Positions 43,359 to 52,467 of a stretch of DNA of 64,000 nt are shown piece by piece. The first letter of the stretch is position 1. Each line of letters starts with the position of its first letter. Location of the stretch: the NCBI RefSeq assembly GCF_000577245.1, contig NZ_CBYO010000022.1, positions 1 to 64,000 of the forward strand. The letters run 5' to 3'. Both the position numbers and the translations under genes were made by a program. The stretch is from Paucisalibacillus algeriensis (GTDB lineage Bacteria; Bacillota; Bacilli; Bacillales; Amphibacillaceae). Below the pieces are notes generated by a model. The model had not been told where the DNA came from. It saw nothing but the letters and a program-made list of their open reading frames with translations, and ran no database searches.

Positions 43359-43829
43359 CTATAACCTTTTCTCCATACTATAAAAATACTTTTCCTCAAA
43401 ATATCTTTCATCATATTTTGAAAATCCTACTGACTTCCAGAACTCCAATGCTTTGGAATTGGTAGCATGAACGGCAATTTGAATTATATCCACTTGATTA
43501 TTCCTCATTATATTTTCATATTTTATGTATGTATCTCTTGCATAACCAAGTCCTTGATATTTTTTATCAATTATTAATAAACTTAACCAAGGTCTTCCGG
43601 CTCGTGGGCTAGACATACCATATTCAATAATTCCAATATCTTTAGAATCTAGTTGTACTATGTATCTTTCTAATTTCATAGTTGCCGCTTCTTCATACTG
43701 AAGCTCAATGTCCTTAGTAACTAAATATTTCTTGTCATAGGCAATTTGGTTATATTCTATATTAGAATTAAATATTTTCTTATCGATTTTTTGTTGTTCT
43801 ATGTCTATCTTTTTAACAAAAGAAATCAT
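43359..43829 (-). CDS. GNAT-family N-acetyltransferase
   Basis: The 156-residue GNAT protein has a beta-bulge strand WLSLLIIDKKYQGLGYARDTY with the acetyl-CoA pyrophosphate-binding Q-G-x-G-x-A loop, then IQIAVHATNSKALEFWKSVGF as the C-terminal signature. Its start has GGGGATAA as a possible ribosome site. It lies 31 bases downstream of a decayed aminoglycoside nucleotidyltransferase gene in the same direction, so the two may have formed a resistance-type pair; the substrate is unknown. Confidence 0.8.
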   Translation of the reverse strand: MISFVKKIDIEQQKIDKKIFNSNIEYNQIAYDKKYLVTKDIELQYEEAATMKLERYIVQLDSKDIGIIEYGMSSPRAGRPWLSLLIIDKKYQGLGYARDTYIKYENIMRNNQVDIIQIAVHATNSKALEFWKSVGFSKYDERYFEEKYFYSMEKRL

Positions 43830-43860
43830 TAATTATCCCCTACCATTAATCAATTTCTAT

Positions 43861-44740
43861 TTATAATACTCTTTTAGCATCCTTTGATAACGTTCTTACT
43901 CCCTTTAAATATTCCGTCATATTGTGTTCATCGTAATGTAAGTAGTCAAAAGATAAACGTTTGGCCACCTCTGTTGCCAACACTCTAAACAAATCACAAG
44001 CGATAAATACTGCTTCCCAAGTATTTTCATAATCACTATCTGAGTAGGTTTTTCGATACATGTCCCAATACTTAATTGGCAAAAGGTTCTCAAAATAATT
44101 TCCCATTTTTCCTGGTGACACTTCAAATTCATGTTGCAATCCAATCCACCAAGAAACCATCTGATTTAGACCTGGACGTATATTTAATTCGAACATCTGT
44201 TTTGCATAGGGGAGTTCTTCACGCCAAATTCCTTTGGCGACATTCTGCATACCCCACCAGAAGTTATTACACGTACTAAAATACTGATCTTCTTTTGGCA
44301 TTGTCGTCCAGTAATCCTTATCGCTTGCCGGGGAGATTTCAGGTAAACATACGTCCTTATCTAATAAAGGAGTAGTTAGACTATCAGATTTATATGTAGC
44401 AAACATGTAATCCTTAGATTTCAAATGTAAGTCTATGCGGTTCCCATCTGTAAACAACATCAAATATCCATAATTTTAATTCAAATCAACTTTACATCCA
44501 AGTGACTTGTCCATTTTCTCTGGTTCCTGCAGCATTAATAAATCCCCAAACTGATTTATCCAATTGCTATCATCAATAAAAGAATTAACATCTGTCACAA
44601 CATAAACGATATCATAATCTTGGAATATCTTTTGGTACATTAGGATTTGTCCTAGAACCATTCATGTATACTGCTCTTATTCGCTTATCTTCTTTTGCTA
44701 CATGTAGAATTACATCAAACATCTCTCTTTCTGAACGCAT
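43861..44740 (-). pseudogene. Frameshifted aminoglycoside 6-adenylyltransferase (ANT(6)/AadE family)
   Basis: Three consecutive frames together match an ANT(6) protein. The first runs from ATG 44740 (MRSEREMFDVILHVAKEDKR...NGSRTNPNVPKDI) and shifts at about 44625-44640. The second (FQDYDIVYVVTDVNSF...LGCKVDLN) ends in a stop at 44476. The third (NYGYLMLFTDGNRIDLHLK onward to 43861) carries the C-terminal domain with FWWGMQNVAKGIWREELPYA. The nucleotidyltransferase GSR motif and acceptor-binding region are in different frames. Two indels or sequencing errors break the gene; function is probably lost. Confidence 0.85.
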
Positions 44741-45047
44741 TCTTATCCACTCTTCTCTACCATGAACTGAATGACTTATATGAATATTTAGCGTTTGTAT
44801 TCTATCATTATACTATTTTATCTAGCAAACCGATAGAAGATACCATGGTATTTTAATGCGCACCTATGAGCAAAAAAAGTCAAACAGTTCCTCATTTGGA
44901 AATCTTTTCTGAAAAAAGCAGGATTTTAGTCCTAATATCTAGAAATATACGGGTAACAGTTTTTGCATGAAGCAAGGTAGGGGGTATCATCCAATGTACA
45001 ACAAATCTTCTTTATTTAAAAAATAAGAAGAAGAGAGGAAATATCAT
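44741..45047. other. Divergent spacer with no recognised feature
   Basis: This 307-base AT-rich spacer lies between the broken ANT(6) gene and the isochorismatase-like gene. It contains the ribosome site AGAGAGGAAATATC of the latter. I see no convincing promoter, repeat or small gene. Confidence 0.5.
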
Positions 45048-45593
45048 ATGAAAAAAGCATTACTCGTAATAGATGTACAAAATGGAATAGTTAATTTTAA
45101 AGATTTTACACAAGAACTCGAATTAATTGAACATACAATTAAAGATTTCAAAGAAGCTAACAATCCTGTAATTTTTGTTCAGCATTTTGACAAGCAGGAT
45201 GAAAATCCACTACATCGTGACTTAGAAGGATCGAATATATACCCTAAATTAAAGGTTTATGCGGATTATGTTGTGGAAAAAGACTCACCTAGTGCCTTTT
45301 TCAAAACAAATCTTAGTAGTTTACTAAACGATTTAGGTGTTGAACAACTTTTCATCACTGGATTTAATACAGAGTTTTGCTGTATGTATACAGCTATATC
45401 AGCATATGACAGAGGGTATAAGGTTACTTTTATCGAAAATGCCACTGGAAGTGTAAATGAAGGTGAAACCTATGAAATGCAAGACTTAGATATCCGAGAT
45501 TTCGTCGGAACAGTTCTTCATTGGTCAGGTGCAATTGAAGTGTTAGATTTTGAGGAATACAAAGAAGTTTATCAAATTGTCAAAGGAAAATAA
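45048..45593 (+). CDS. Isochorismatase-like cysteine hydrolase
   Basis: The 181-residue hydrolase has the triad pattern of the family: Asp9 in LLVIDVQNG, a Lys in VVEKDSPSAF, and a nucleophilic Cys in ITGFNTEFCCMYTAISAYDRGY. Members include nicotinamidases, N-carbamoylsarcosine amidase-like and isochorismate hydrolases; this sequence does not single one out. The ribosome site is GAGAGG. It is monocistronic, with a shared terminator against the cold-shock gene. Confidence 0.85.
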   Translation: MKKALLVIDVQNGIVNFKDFTQELELIEHTIKDFKEANNPVIFVQHFDKQDENPLHRDLEGSNIYPKLKVYADYVVEKDSPSAFFKTNLSSLLNDLGVEQLFITGFNTEFCCMYTAISAYDRGYKVTFIENATGSVNEGETYEMQDLDIRDFVGTVLHWSGAIEVLDFEEYKEVYQIVKGK

Positions 45594-45600
45594 TAACAAA

Positions 45601-45629
45601 AAAACTCTTCTCACAATGAGAAGAGTTTT
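45601..45629. terminator. Bidirectional terminator
   Basis: AAAACTCTTCTCA and TGAGAAGAGTTTT are perfect arms with a 3-base loop, flanked by A and T tracts on both sides. It serves the isochorismatase-like and cold-shock genes. Confidence 0.92.
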
Positions 45630-45636
45630 CTTGTTA

Positions 45637-45837
45637 TTATAATTTAGTAACGTTAGCTGCTTGTGGTCCACGGTTACCTTCAGTGATTTCGAAAGAAACT
45701 TGTTGACCTTCTTCTAGAGTTTTGAAACCTTCGTCTTGAATTGCTGAGAAGTGTACGAATACATCGTCTCCACCTTCAACTTCGATAAATCCAAAACCTT
45801 TTTCTGCGTTAAACCATTTTACTGAACCTTTGTTCAT
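45637..45837 (-). CDS. Cold-shock protein (CspB/CspD type)
   Basis: The 66-residue single-domain cold-shock protein has RNP1 KGFGFIEV and RNP2 DVFVHFSAI, with [11 protein letters not shown] at the start and GPQAANV at the end. It binds single-stranded RNA/DNA and acts as an RNA chaperone. AGGAGG-like GGAGGTTTTTTAG precedes ATG. The leader of about 130 bases fits cold-shock mRNA structure control. Confidence 0.97.
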   Translation of the reverse strand: MNKGSVKWFNAEKGFGFIEVEGGDDVFVHFSAIQDEGFKTLEEGQQVSFEITEGNRGPQAANVTKL

Positions 45838-45972
45838 CTAAAAAACCTCCATGTGCTAATGCACAAATATTACTAATTTCAGTTCAAGATAATAATTCAA
45901 GACGAAGATAACCACTAGAAAGTTATTACATAAATCTTGTATTGCTAACACGAACATCAATGAGTTAATCAT

Positions 45973-45981
45973 AGTATAACA
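45973..45981 (-). promoter_or_regulatory. Extended -10 promoter of the cold-shock gene
   Basis: On the minus strand TG-T-TATACT is an extended -10 with no clear -35. Transcription would start near 45966, giving a leader of about 128 bases. The rest of the spacer, 45982-46202, shows no gene. Confidence 0.5.
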
Positions 45982-46202
45982 CGATATTACGTTAAAAGAT
46001 ACCTGTTTTTTAAAAAAGTATTTTCTAACCAGTAATCACATATCTACAAATCTGAAATCTCAATACATCATTTAGTGGGATTCCCTATTTGTTTGTTAGA
46101 GCTAGATGGGAGTAATTCTAACAGTCTTTGAATGAATAGTACAGATACGATTCATTATATCTTCATAGCTTTCATCCCTTATAAAAACATGTAATATTAC
46201 AC

Positions 46203-47171
46203 TCACTCGTTTATATTCGAGATAAATTCATTCAAGTATTCACTTATGGCCTTATAATGAGTCCAATGAAGATAGTGGTGTCCATCAAATGTTTTGATGG
46301 TACTAGATGTATTCTTAGTTAATTGTGTTTGATAAAAAGTAATATTGTTTTTTCCATTATCAGTCAGCTCATCTTCTTTTGTAGTAAAAAATAAGACTGG
46401 TAAATTAGATGGGAACGCCATAGACTTTGTTTTCTCTATATTATGTTCTATCTCATTTGCTTCATCCATTACGTTCTTGTTATATCCCTTCCAAGCGGTT
46501 ATAGCTTTCATCATATGTAAGTTATCTTCGGAATATGTGCCACTTTCTGCTATCGGTACAATGTCTTCTTCAAGTACGTATGTTGCCAACCTTGTAATCC
46601 CTGTTACTGCCACAAACCGTAAAATTCCCGGTGGTGATGAAGGTGTTTCATCAAAATACTCTGTAGCCTTGGGTAGTGTAGCATCAATTCCTATGATTGC
46701 ACTGACTTCATCAGGATATTGATTAGCAAAGTACATACTATATATTCCAGAAATGGAATGGGCCATGAGAGTATAAGGTTCATCGATATTAGATTTTTGA
46801 AGTGCCAATCGAATCTCTTCCACAATATTTTCCACTGTTCTTTTCTTGTCAGTTATTTCACTCCAACCATAACCAAATGGTTCAACAACCACTACCTGGT
46901 GATGTTTTGCCATTTCGTCAATTAAAGGCTCAAAATCTAACATAGGTGCTGGAGTCCCTAATCCACTTAATAATACAATTGGGTTGTCCCCCTTTCCTTT
47001 GGTATAAACATGCATGTTCTTACCGTCTACTTCTACGAGTTCACCTATTGGAGAATATTTCTTTTTTTCAAAGGCTGTCATGACGTGGTGAAAAGATACC
47101 CATAAGGCGAAAATACTAATAATACACAATATACAGTTTCTAATAAATATCCATAGCTTCTTTTTCTTCAT
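46203..47171 (-). CDS. Membrane-anchored alpha/beta hydrolase
   Basis: The 322-residue protein has an N-terminal transmembrane helix (IRNCILCIISIFALWVSFHH) and then an alpha/beta-hydrolase domain. Visible are IVLLSGLGTPAPMLDF (oxyanion region), VVVVEPFGYGWSE, LMAHSISGIYSMYFA with the nucleophile Ser in HSISG, and a terminal FDGHHYLHW for the catalytic His. The substrate is unknown. It lies 33 bases after the second ABC permease, so it may belong to that operon. Confidence 0.82.
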   Translation of the reverse strand: MKKKKLWIFIRNCILCIISIFALWVSFHHVMTAFEKKKYSPIGELVEVDGKNMHVYTKGKGDNPIVLLSGLGTPAPMLDFEPLIDEMAKHHQVVVVEPFGYGWSEITDKKRTVENIVEEIRLALQKSNIDEPYTLMAHSISGIYSMYFANQYPDEVSAIIGIDATLPKATEYFDETPSSPPGILRFVAVTGITRLATYVLEEDIVPIAESGTYSEDNLHMMKAITAWKGYNKNVMDEANEIEHNIEKTKSMAFPSNLPVLFFTTKEDELTDNGKNNITFYQTQLTKNTSSTIKTFDGHHYLHWTHYKAISEYLNEFISNINE

Positions 47172-47204
47172 GTTCTCTCTCCTATATGCATGACCGGTAA
47201 AAAA

Positions 47205-47936
47205 CTATACAGCTTTTTGTCGGAAGTAGATATAACCTCCAATAAAAAACAATAGAAAACTACCACCAACTACAGTTATCAGTTGTTCCCATGGAATGAA
47301 AAAAACATTATTGGAATCTTCGCCAACATTCATCATAAGAACTGGCTGTGCCCAAGGATAATATGCTCCGAACTTTTCCGAATTGATCGCTAAGATTGTT
47401 GGAAGCGTAAAAATAACATTTACCGCAAAAGGTGCAGCAAAGCTTTTAAATAACAGAGACATCCATAGTTGCAATGCAACTAGTGGAAACGTCGCAATCC
47501 AACCACCTAATATACTTTTCCACACTATATCCATTGGAAAAGAATCAGTATAACCATGGATTACCCCAACTGAAAATACAGATCCAAGGTATAATAGTTG
47601 AATAGCCAAAACTAAAAATATCAAAAGTAAATACTTTGTTATAAACACCTTTCCTCTAGTTACTGGTAAAGACAACAGTTGTTTCCAACCTCCCGCTTGA
47701 TGTTCATACCTGCAAACAGTAGCAGCAAGAACCCCTGTTATTAATGGCAGAAATAATAACGCATAGGTCAAATTCATCATTAGCAATGATCCACCCCATT
47801 GGTTTACTTCATCTGGAAAAACATTATCATTCCCTAATAAACCAATTAGTAAGCCAATTAAGGGACCAGCAAATAAAATATATATGACATTTGATTTTCT
47901 TAATTTAAACCATTCTGATTGTAATAAGCTAAACAA
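47205..47936 (-). CDS. ABC-2 type permease, LanG/BcrB-like subunit 2
   Basis: The 243-residue integral membrane protein has about six hydrophobic segments. Its motif YEHQAGGWKQLLSLPVTRGKVFITKY is typical of the LanE/LanG immunity permeases. It directly follows the first permease (no gap) and is likely to pair with it and the ATPase to expel a lantibiotic or bacitracin-like peptide from the membrane. Confidence 0.82.
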   Translation of the reverse strand: MFSLLQSEWFKLRKSNVIYILFAGPLIGLLIGLLGNDNVFPDEVNQWGGSLLMMNLTYALLFLPLITGVLAATVCRYEHQAGGWKQLLSLPVTRGKVFITKYLLLIFLVLAIQLLYLGSVFSVGVIHGYTDSFPMDIVWKSILGGWIATFPLVALQLWMSLLFKSFAAPFAVNVIFTLPTILAINSEKFGAYYPWAQPVLMMNVGEDSNNVFFIPWEQLITVVGGSFLLFFIGGYIYFRQKAV

Positions 47937-48647
47937 CTACTTCACATCCCTTCTTATAAAATCAAGCATTCCAAATAAATAGATACCTAAACCAACCACT
48001 AATCCCATACACACATTTAATAATGGTTCATCCCACTGGTTATCCAAAGAAGGCCATTTCCAAATCAACCAATCTGGTAAAAAGTAGGCCATATATGACA
48101 TGATAACCCCAAATACTCCGATTGTTATGGGAAACCCTTGATTTTGAAAAACTAAAGCTATCCACAACTGTAAGCCGAGAATTGGTAATGCCGCAAATAA
48201 AGGGTAAAAACAATATCTAATTAGGTCTAAATATGGAATCTCTCCCCCTAAACCTAATAAAACACCAAAACCTAAAGAAAATACAGTTAGTAGACAAGTT
48301 GCAAATACCAATAATAATCCTATAGTCGTATATTTGGATAAATAGACACTCCACTTTGAAACTGGTAATGCAATTAATTGCTTCCAAGCATTTGTCTCAT
48401 TTTCAATACTTGCCATAAATGATGCCAATATCACAATACCGAGAATTAGAGCAAAAGGTGTAAATGCACTTACATTTCGCACATAATAAAACCAGCTAAA
48501 GGTATCCTGTTGGATGAACCAATCTTTTCGTAAACCATAGTTAACCATCTGTAACGCTACAACACCGAAGGGACCTAAAATTGCTAAAAACCAAATTCCT
48601 TTTCTTCTTATTTTCATAAAGTCAGTACGGATGAGTTTTCCAATCAT
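47937..48647 (-). CDS. ABC-2 type permease, LanE/BcrB-like subunit 1
   Basis: The 236-residue protein has six membrane segments and the matching ENETNAWKQLIALPVSKWSVYLSKY motif. It is paralogous to the second permease. Its ATG overlaps the ATPase stop by four bases (ATGA), indicating coupled translation and a stoichiometric transporter. Confidence 0.82.
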   Translation of the reverse strand: MIGKLIRTDFMKIRRKGIWFLAILGPFGVVALQMVNYGLRKDWFIQQDTFSWFYYVRNVSAFTPFALILGIVILASFMASIENETNAWKQLIALPVSKWSVYLSKYTTIGLLLVFATCLLTVFSLGFGVLLGLGGEIPYLDLIRYCFYPLFAALPILGLQLWIALVFQNQGFPITIGVFGVIMSYMAYFLPDWLIWKWPSLDNQWDEPLLNVCMGLVVGLGIYLFGMLDFIRRDVK

Positions 48648-49555
48648 ATCACTCTCTCCTCTGCGGTCATTTGTAGGAAAGTATCCTCAAGCGAACGTTT
48701 TTCTTCCTCAACTCGATATATAGAAAAACCATTCTCTACAAGTAAACGCACAACAGTGGCTACATTCTCATCATTCTGTTCCAACATGGAAATGGTATCC
48801 TCAGAAAAATCCGCTTTTATTCCACTCGAAATCAAAAAGCGCCATACCTTCTCGCAATCGTCCACTTTAAATGAGATTTTATTTTGTGATTGCTTCCGCA
48901 TTACATCAATTGAATCTTGAAAGATCAACTTCCCTTTAGAAATAATCCCTACATTATTTGCAATCTGGTCAATCTCTGATAGTAAGTGACTCGAAATTAA
49001 GATTGTCATTCCTTCTTCAACAGATAAACTCTTTATTAAATTCCGGATTTCAATTATTCCCGATGGATCTAATCCATTAGTCGGTTCATCTAGAATCAAT
49101 AATTCCGGACTATTCAATAGGGAAGCAGCTATTCCCAATCTTTGTTTCATTCCAAGAGAAAATCCTTTAACTTTTTTATTTGCCACATCTAAAAGACTAA
49201 CAATCTCTAACACTTCATCTATTCGTTTCTTTGAGATTCCATAAATCTTCCGTAATGCTTCCAAATTTTCATAGGCCGTTAAATGGGGATAGTAGGACGG
49301 ATTTTCAACTAGTGATCCCACTTTTTTCAAAACCTCAATGCGTTCTCTTTTTAAATCCTTTCCAAATATTTGTATCGTTCCTAATGTTGGACGCATTAAA
49401 CCTAACAACATACGTATTGTAGTTGTTTTCCCTGCACCATTTGGACCTAAAAAACCATAAATTTCACCTTTTGGAATTTTTAAATCTAAAGCCTCTACTG
49501 CATATTCTTTTCCAAATCTTTTTGTTATTTTTTTTGTTTCAACAATATATTCCAT
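48644..49555 (-). CDS. ABC transporter ATPase, BcrA/LanF-like
   Basis: The 303-residue ATPase has Walker A GPNGAGKTTT, a Q-loop at SLVENPSYYPHLTAYEN, signature FSLGMKQRLGIA, Walker B LLILDEPTNGLDP and SSHLLSE (H-loop). The C-terminal accessory region ends SLEDTFLQMTAEE. The E-loop (VENP in place of the Q-loop) is a hallmark of LanF/BcrA-type antimicrobial peptide exporters. A promoter between the kinase terminator and this ORF is likely the target of the adjacent response regulator; the region has direct TTTAAACTAAC / TTTTAACCTTA-like repeats. Confidence 0.9.
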   Translation of the reverse strand: MEYIVETKKITKRFGKEYAVEALDLKIPKGEIYGFLGPNGAGKTTTIRMLLGLMRPTLGTIQIFGKDLKRERIEVLKKVGSLVENPSYYPHLTAYENLEALRKIYGISKKRIDEVLEIVSLLDVANKKVKGFSLGMKQRLGIAASLLNSPELLILDEPTNGLDPSGIIEIRNLIKSLSVEEGMTILISSHLLSEIDQIANNVGIISKGKLIFQDSIDVMRKQSQNKISFKVDDCEKVWRFLISSGIKADFSEDTISMLEQNDENVATVVRLLVENGFSIYRVEEEKRSLEDTFLQMTAEERVI

Positions 49556-49633
49556 TTTTAATCACCTCTATTTTAAGGATAAAATCATAAGGTTAAAACT
49601 GCGTTAGAGGTTAGTTTAAATTTTGTTTAAAAA

Positions 49634-49672
49634 AGAAGCAGAAAGAGGTAGTCAATTCCCTCTATCTGCTTC
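49634..49672 (-). terminator. Terminator separating the two-component system from the ABC genes
   Basis: AGAAGCAGA plus AGAGG pairs with CCTCT plus TCTGCTTCT, and on the minus strand TTTTTT follows. It lies after the histidine kinase stop, so the ABC operon downstream needs its own promoter. Confidence 0.8.
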
Positions 49673-49710
49673 TATCAATTATTATAAACTTATTAATTCA
49701 ATTCCGGACT

Positions 49711-51057
49711 CTATCGATATCGAATAATTCGAATTAACGTACCTTCAATACTTGACTCTGCTTCCCAGTCTAATTCCATCCCTTTAACCATCATATCAAC
49801 AATAGTTAATCCAATTTCAGCACCTTTCTCATGTGATTCCCGTGTCAATCCCGGACCATGATCTGTAATTATAATTGCATCATATTGTTCATACGATTCT
49901 GTTTTTATGCCAATGTATTTTCCACTTTTAGCGTGACGTAATACATTTTGAAAAATATTATCCAATATTCTTCCCATCCAGATAGGGTCTATCTTCCATC
50001 TTCCCAGCGATTCCAATGAAACATTTATATCAAACGCTTCTTTCTCAAAAGCTGGGTACCAGGTTGCTGCGGACTCCCTTATAAAACGGGTTATATCTAT
50101 TTCACTTGGTTCGTATTTATACTTACTTGCCATTAATAATGTGTAAGACATCAAATTTTCAATCAAACGGTCAATATTAGCAATAGATATTTCTATCGCC
50201 CGAACCGCTTTTCTTCCCTCTTCTGTTAATTTTTCCTGCGTAATAGTATAAGATTGTGCACGAATCTTTGTTAAGGGCGTTCTAAGGTCGTGCGATAAGT
50301 TGGCAATTAACTCTCTTCTAAGTTGTTCTTCCTTTTGCTCACGTATTCGACTATCACGTAGCTCATCTACCATTTGATTATAGGATTTTTCAAGTTCACC
50401 AATCTCATCTTCCTTTTTAATTTCTAGCTTTATCGGTAACCCATCAACATCTCGTATACCCATGGTATCTTGAAACTTCAATAATCGTTTCTGGATACTT
50501 CTAAAAAACAAGAACGAAACAACAATAAACAAAAGCACAAATACAAATACTCCTACTAATATTAAACTACCAAATCTTTCAGATGCCTGTAATATTGGTG
50601 GATCAAAGGTAGTTCTCGAAATTTCAAGAACGATAAAGCCATCCGATTCACTATTTTCAAGAAAGGCAATAACCGTAAATGGATCCCCATCGTATCGCTC
50701 CTTTATAAATGAAGCAGTATATACCGAAGTCCACTTATTAGGTAGTTCTATCGTAGCATCTATTTCTACTACTAGTTTCCCCTCTCCATCAATCCAGAAC
50801 ATACCTGCTTCAGGATATTTTTCTTTCCACTTTTTGAAGAGATTATTAATATTTACTTCATTAACTTGATCAATATTGTTAGCATCCTCATGCCATTTGT
50901 TTTCAACTTTACTAGCATCAATATCTTCATCTTCATGCATATTAAATCCAAAAATCGCTACAGATCCAACTAGCAAATAAGCAAGCTGAATAACTATGAT
51001 AGCAATAATAATGATGAGCATATATTTTGCTAGAAGTGAGTGCATAAATCGTTTCAT
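49711..51057 (-). CDS. Sensor histidine kinase
   Basis: The 448-residue kinase has two transmembrane helices (about 11-36 and 175-195) bracketing an extracytoplasmic domain of about 140 residues. A HAMP linker, a HisKA domain with the phospho-acceptor His in NLSHDLRTPLTKI, and an HATPase domain (ITDHGPGLT, GAEIGLTIVDMMV) follow. The N-box is somewhat degenerate (DNIFQNVLRHA). Its ATG overlaps the regulator's stop (ATGA). The ligand is unknown, but the ABC exporter next door suggests cell-envelope peptide stress. Confidence 0.92.
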   Translation of the reverse strand: MKRFMHSLLAKYMLIIIIAIIVIQLAYLLVGSVAIFGFNMHEDEDIDASKVENKWHEDANNIDQVNEVNINNLFKKWKEKYPEAGMFWIDGEGKLVVEIDATIELPNKWTSVYTASFIKERYDGDPFTVIAFLENSESDGFIVLEISRTTFDPPILQASERFGSLILVGVFVFVLLFIVVSFLFFRSIQKRLLKFQDTMGIRDVDGLPIKLEIKKEDEIGELEKSYNQMVDELRDSRIREQKEEQLRRELIANLSHDLRTPLTKIRAQSYTITQEKLTEEGRKAVRAIEISIANIDRLIENLMSYTLLMASKYKYEPSEIDITRFIRESAATWYPAFEKEAFDINVSLESLGRWKIDPIWMGRILDNIFQNVLRHAKSGKYIGIKTESYEQYDAIIITDHGPGLTRESHEKGAEIGLTIVDMMVKGMELDWEAESSIEGTLIRIIRYR

Positions 51058-51722
51058 AGTTTCACCCGATATCCTATACCACGAATTGTTTCAATAATAG
51101 TTGGGTTAGCAGGATTTAATTCAATTTTTTCTCGCAGATACCGGATGTGTACCATTAAGGTTTTATCACCTTCCATATATTGTTCACCCCATACACCTTC
51201 ATACAACTGTTCCTTCGTTAATATTTGATTAAGGTGCTTTAAGAAAAATTGGAATAAATGATATTGTTTCCCTGTCAATTGAATTTCTTCTTGTGTATCC
51301 TTATGAACGATTCGACCATCCCTTGTATGGACAAGCAAATGTTGGAGTTCCATCTCTTCATCTTGTTTTTGATATCGTCTAAGTAATACATCAACACGTG
51401 CAGCAAGCTCATCCGGGTGGAAAGGCTTGGTTAAATAATCATCTGCAAAATCAAGTCCCTCAATTTTATCTTCAACAGAAGTCCTAGCAGAAAGCATTAG
51501 TATAGGCAAATCATATTGGTCTTTTTTAATTCTTCTTCCAATTGAAAAACCATCTAAGCCGGGAAGCATTACATCTAAAATCACCACATCAGCTGTTGAA
51601 ATATGCTCATCAATACCTTCCCCTGATGTTAGCCAATGGACCTGATGTCCGCGCCCCGTTAAATCTTTCAATACCCATTGCCCAATATCTCTTTCATCTT
51701 CTATGTACAAAACCCTTGCCAA
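51054..51722 (-). CDS. OmpR-family response regulator
   Basis: The 222-residue regulator has a receiver domain with acidic pocket (IEDERD), the phospho-acceptor Asp in VVILDVMLPG, and KPFHPDEL for the switch Lys. A C-terminal winged helix (LTGKQYHLFQFFLKHLNQILTKEQLYEGVWG, RYLREKIE, IRGIGYRVKL) follows. It precedes the kinase gene with a four-base overlap. It presumably activates the ABC genes beyond the kinase terminator. Confidence 0.94.
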   Translation of the reverse strand: MARVLYIEDERDIGQWVLKDLTGRGHQVHWLTSGEGIDEHISTADVVILDVMLPGLDGFSIGRRIKKDQYDLPILMLSARTSVEDKIEGLDFADDYLTKPFHPDELAARVDVLLRRYQKQDEEMELQHLLVHTRDGRIVHKDTQEEIQLTGKQYHLFQFFLKHLNQILTKEQLYEGVWGEQYMEGDKTLMVHIRYLREKIELNPANPTIIETIRGIGYRVKL

Positions 51723-51880
51723 TTTTGTTCAACCTCTCTTTCGGGGCCAATTAACTATTCTTCAATATAAATAGTTATTCTTTATTGCTGGTCAATTATC
51801 CCCCTCTTTTAATAGTTACATTCTCTTAAAAATCTATCAATCTATTCGATGTGACATAAAATATTTCTTTTATCACAAAA

Positions 51881-51906
51881 AAACTCGCTCAATTTCAAGC
51901 GAGTTT
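51881..51906 (-). terminator. Terminator of the DinB-like gene
   Basis: AAACTCGCT and AGCGAGTTT are perfect 9-base arms with an 8-base loop. A T7 run follows on the minus strand, just after the stop codon. Confidence 0.88.
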
Positions 51907-51910
51907 CCAT

Positions 51911-52366
51911 TTATTCTGCATCGTATACTTGTTTCATGGTCTTTATCTTACCTAGCAGCTCCGCTTCACGATGGGAAAGCATAATTAGTAGATCACCATG
52001 TGTTTCGACATGACCGTGTGGTACTTTAAATTTTACTTCGGATTTCCAAAATAGCTCGTCAAAGTTATTAATTCTATTTTGTTGTTCCTGTAAATGCCCC
52101 ATTAATTCTTTAAGAACTGGTGCCTCTGTGGTCCAATCTGTAATTTTTACATCAGAACTAAAAAGTTCTCGATACTGATCAGGCAATTTAAAAGAATTTT
52201 TGTTAACAAATAATAATTTTTCGTTCATCAATAGCGAATTTCCTATAAACCAACGAATTGTATTATCAAAGTATTTTGATTCACGGTCGACTATCTCTTC
52301 ATCCAACTCACTAATAAAAGTAAGTAAAGATGTTCTGGTAAGGTTAAATTGTTTTAAAACTGACAT
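51911..52366 (-). CDS. DinB-like four-helix protein
   Basis: The 151-residue protein is mostly helical, with FNLTRTSLLTFISELDEE, FIGNSLLMNEKLLF and HGDLLIMLSHREAELLGKI. It has His residues at positions that match the DinB/YfiT metal triad only in part (GHVETHGD). DinB-fold proteins are Zn/Ni-dependent thiol-S-transferase-like enzymes, often on bacillithiol; that role here is inferred. An AGGAGGATAAT ribosome site precedes ATG. Confidence 0.7.
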   Translation of the reverse strand: MSVLKQFNLTRTSLLTFISELDEEIVDRESKYFDNTIRWFIGNSLLMNEKLLFVNKNSFKLPDQYRELFSSDVKITDWTTEAPVLKELMGHLQEQQNRINNFDELFWKSEVKFKVPHGHVETHGDLLIMLSHREAELLGKIKTMKQVYDAE

Positions 52367-52417
52367 TTATTATCCTCCTTCTAACAATAATTAGTATAAA
52401 GGAATCCAGCAACAAAT

Positions 52418-52459
52418 AAAAGAGATGTGTCCATTCCTTAGATTGAAACACATCTCTTT
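52418..52459 (-). terminator. Terminator of the 3D-domain gene
   Basis: AAAAGAGATGTGT pairs with ACACATCTCTTT around a 17-base loop. On the minus strand the distal arm is followed by TTTTATTTGTTGC. It lies 9 bases after the stop codon. Confidence 0.75.
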
Positions 52460-52467
52460 AGAAAGTA

